The notes beneath the pieces were generated by a model. That model was not told where the DNA came from. It searched no databases and saw nothing but the letters and a program-made list of their open reading frames with translations. Below are positions 62,785 to 64,000 of a stretch of 64,000 nt of DNA, piece by piece. The position numbers and the translations under genes are program-made. Each line of letters opens with the position of its first letter. The stretch's first letter is position 1. Source of the stretch: Seminavis robusta (taxonomy: Eukaryota > Bacillariophyta > Bacillariophyceae > Naviculales > Naviculaceae); contig CAICTM010000007.1 in the NCBI GenBank assembly GCA_903772945.1, forward strand, positions 1 through 64,000, read 5' to 3'.

Positions 62785-64000
62785 TTAATTGGCAAGGCAA
62801 ACTCCTGTGTCATCGCAGCAACTGGTGCAGCAATCAGAAGGACACTGGATTGCAGGAATTCCAGTTTCTGTATTGGGCAAACAGTCAGCCACAACCTTGG
62901 AACCTATTTCCCCAGCATAGCGAGTCGTGCAGAAAGAGACTGGAACTGTGCCAGATAGATCATTCCCATTCACCTGAAGCTCCCTTAGTAGTGTCAATGC
63001 CTCGATCTCACTGGGAATAGTGCCATGGAAGTGGTTGTTGGAGACGTGCAGCTTTTTGAGATCTGTCAAGAGGCCAAGTGATGGGCTGATAGTCCCAGTA
63101 AAGTTGCATCCATCCAAGGACAAAGCACCAAGATTTGCAAGTCCACTGTGGATTTCTTCAGGGATTGCCCCTCGCATGTTGGTGTTAGAGAGAGAGAGTT
63201 CAACAAGCTGGCTTAACAAGCCAATCTCTGAGGGCAAGGATCCAGAAATATTATTGTAATTCAAATACAGGTACTCCAAATTGGTGAGCTGTCCAATTTC
63301 GCTTGGCAAAGTCCCGGTGAGCTTGAAAATCAGCAGAGAGGACCAAAGGAAGGTCAGCTTGGCTGACTACATACAGTGAGTGTTTCTGCAAACAGCATGA
63401 CCTGGAGTAACTTACATCATTTTCGCCTAAGAAAAGCCGTTCAAGTGAAGTTAGGTTGAGTAGTTCATGCGGAATTGAACCTGTGAGAGTGTTGCTTGTG
63501 AGTATGAGCCTTTTCAAAGGAAGTAGACCCAACTCTGATGGAATACTCCCGGTCAAAGTGTTCATATTCAGATCAAGAATGGTAAGTTTTCCATTTCCTT
63601 CAAGAAGGCTTGCAACCCATTCTATGGGAATAGTGCCAGAAAATCGATTCTGGTACAAAACAAGAGTTTCCAGGGCAAAACCTGCTTTTTTGGAAAATAG
63701 TTTTGTTGGCAGTGCTCCAGTCAGCATGTTGTTGTGGAGCCGTAGATTTCGCAGCAGGGACAATCTTGTGATCTCCCGGGGAAGAGGGCCATTAAGATCA
63801 TTAGAATCTGAAGAATCCAGATATCCACAGCATTAGAAATAGGCAAATCACAGACGTTTGGAAACCTTTGGAGTGACTTACAAAGATACAGCTCAACAAC
63901 TGTCTTATCCACTGATTGCACAGTTTCACAGGAAATTCCAGCCCAATGGCATTCATGACTGGCAGAGAGCCACTGATCACCCCAGATGGTTGTTACTAAT
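62785..64000 (-). CDS. LRR membrane protein, array gene 4 (cut by window edge)
   Basis: Visible exons are 64000-63882 (3' end of exon 1), 63807-63416 and 63321-62785, with introns of 74 and 94 nt. The exon 1 part encodes the cap (IWGDQWLSASHECHWAGISC, then VDKTVVELYL). Exon 2 starts in LRR 1 (NDLNGPLPREITRLSLLR) and is again exactly 392 nt. Exon 3 carries the last LRRs and CPSDCCTSCCDDTGVC. No interruptions are seen in the visible part. The tail and membrane span lie beyond the window. Reading the last exons as unspliced would introduce a frame break in the ADF region, which supports the splicing given. Confidence 0.82.

Noticed and set aside
1-64000. tRNA and rRNA genes
   Set aside because: No cloverleaf with a convincing GTTCGAATC-type arm and no rRNA core sequence was found by eye; a covariance search would be needed to exclude tRNAs.

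Overview
This is nuclear DNA of a eukaryote, most likely a raphid pennate diatom. A Seminavis-like species is my guess from memory of such proteins, not from any search. The evidence is short GT-AG introns (73 to 133 nt in five genes, one of about 511 nt), widely spaced genes on both strands with no operons, membrane LRR proteins of a heterokont style, an uncharacterised protein family with a G-x-x-[IL]-x-W-E core that I associate with diatoms, a Crypton carrying a GCR1_C-like domain, and a decayed transposon-associated reading frame of a diatom type. All stops used are standard.

Layout. 0.1-1.3 kb: a decayed retroelement-like fragment. 1.4-2.9 kb: two divergent unknown genes. 3.5-9.2 kb: a tandem duplication of about 2.8 kb units, each holding two divergent, mutually paralogous small genes (A1/B1 and A2/B2; B1 is dead). 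9.5-10.2 kb: a three-exon C2-domain gene. 11.1-13.4 kb: a two-exon gene whose first exon carries a diverged form of the same module, followed by a Lys-Gly-Thr repeat tract. 14.1-14.5 kb: a small inverted-repeat element full of CGTCTCCTA copies. 15.7-16.9 kb: a secreted or membrane Hint-domain protein. 19.2-26.0 kb: three tandem F-box genes, with an inverted-repeat element between the second and third. 27.1-29.2 kb: a Crypton with one long reading frame. 30.2-33.0 kb: a GT54 (MGAT4-like) glycosyltransferase. 33.9-36.1 kb: an LRR membrane protein with a doubled cytoplasmic module. 37.3-39.0 kb: a HET/TIR-like plus TPR protein. 39.1-40.3 kb: an inverted-repeat element packed with TTCTATAGAA palindromes, followed by a tandem array of about 300-bp units. 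42.8-45.5 kb: a second LRR membrane protein and a truncated tandem copy of its LRR half. 47.3-50.0 kb: a MYST histone acetyltransferase. 51.0-64.0 kb: a tandem array of four LRR membrane proteins (the last cut by the window edge) with identical intron positions.

How the parts relate. Six full or partial LRR genes and one truncated copy lie within about 30 kb, and a HET/TIR-like/TPR gene lies among them. All the complete LRR proteins have a long disordered N-terminal tail, one membrane span and a C-terminal LRR, so they should sit N-in/C-out, opposite to plant receptor-like proteins. The window reads as a recently expanding recognition and signalling neighbourhood built by tandem duplication. 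Intergenic DNA is strikingly rich in the self-complementary words TACCGGTA and CTAGCTAG. Coordinates of spliced genes come from my own reading of splice sites and frame; functions are inferred from motifs and no database was searched.
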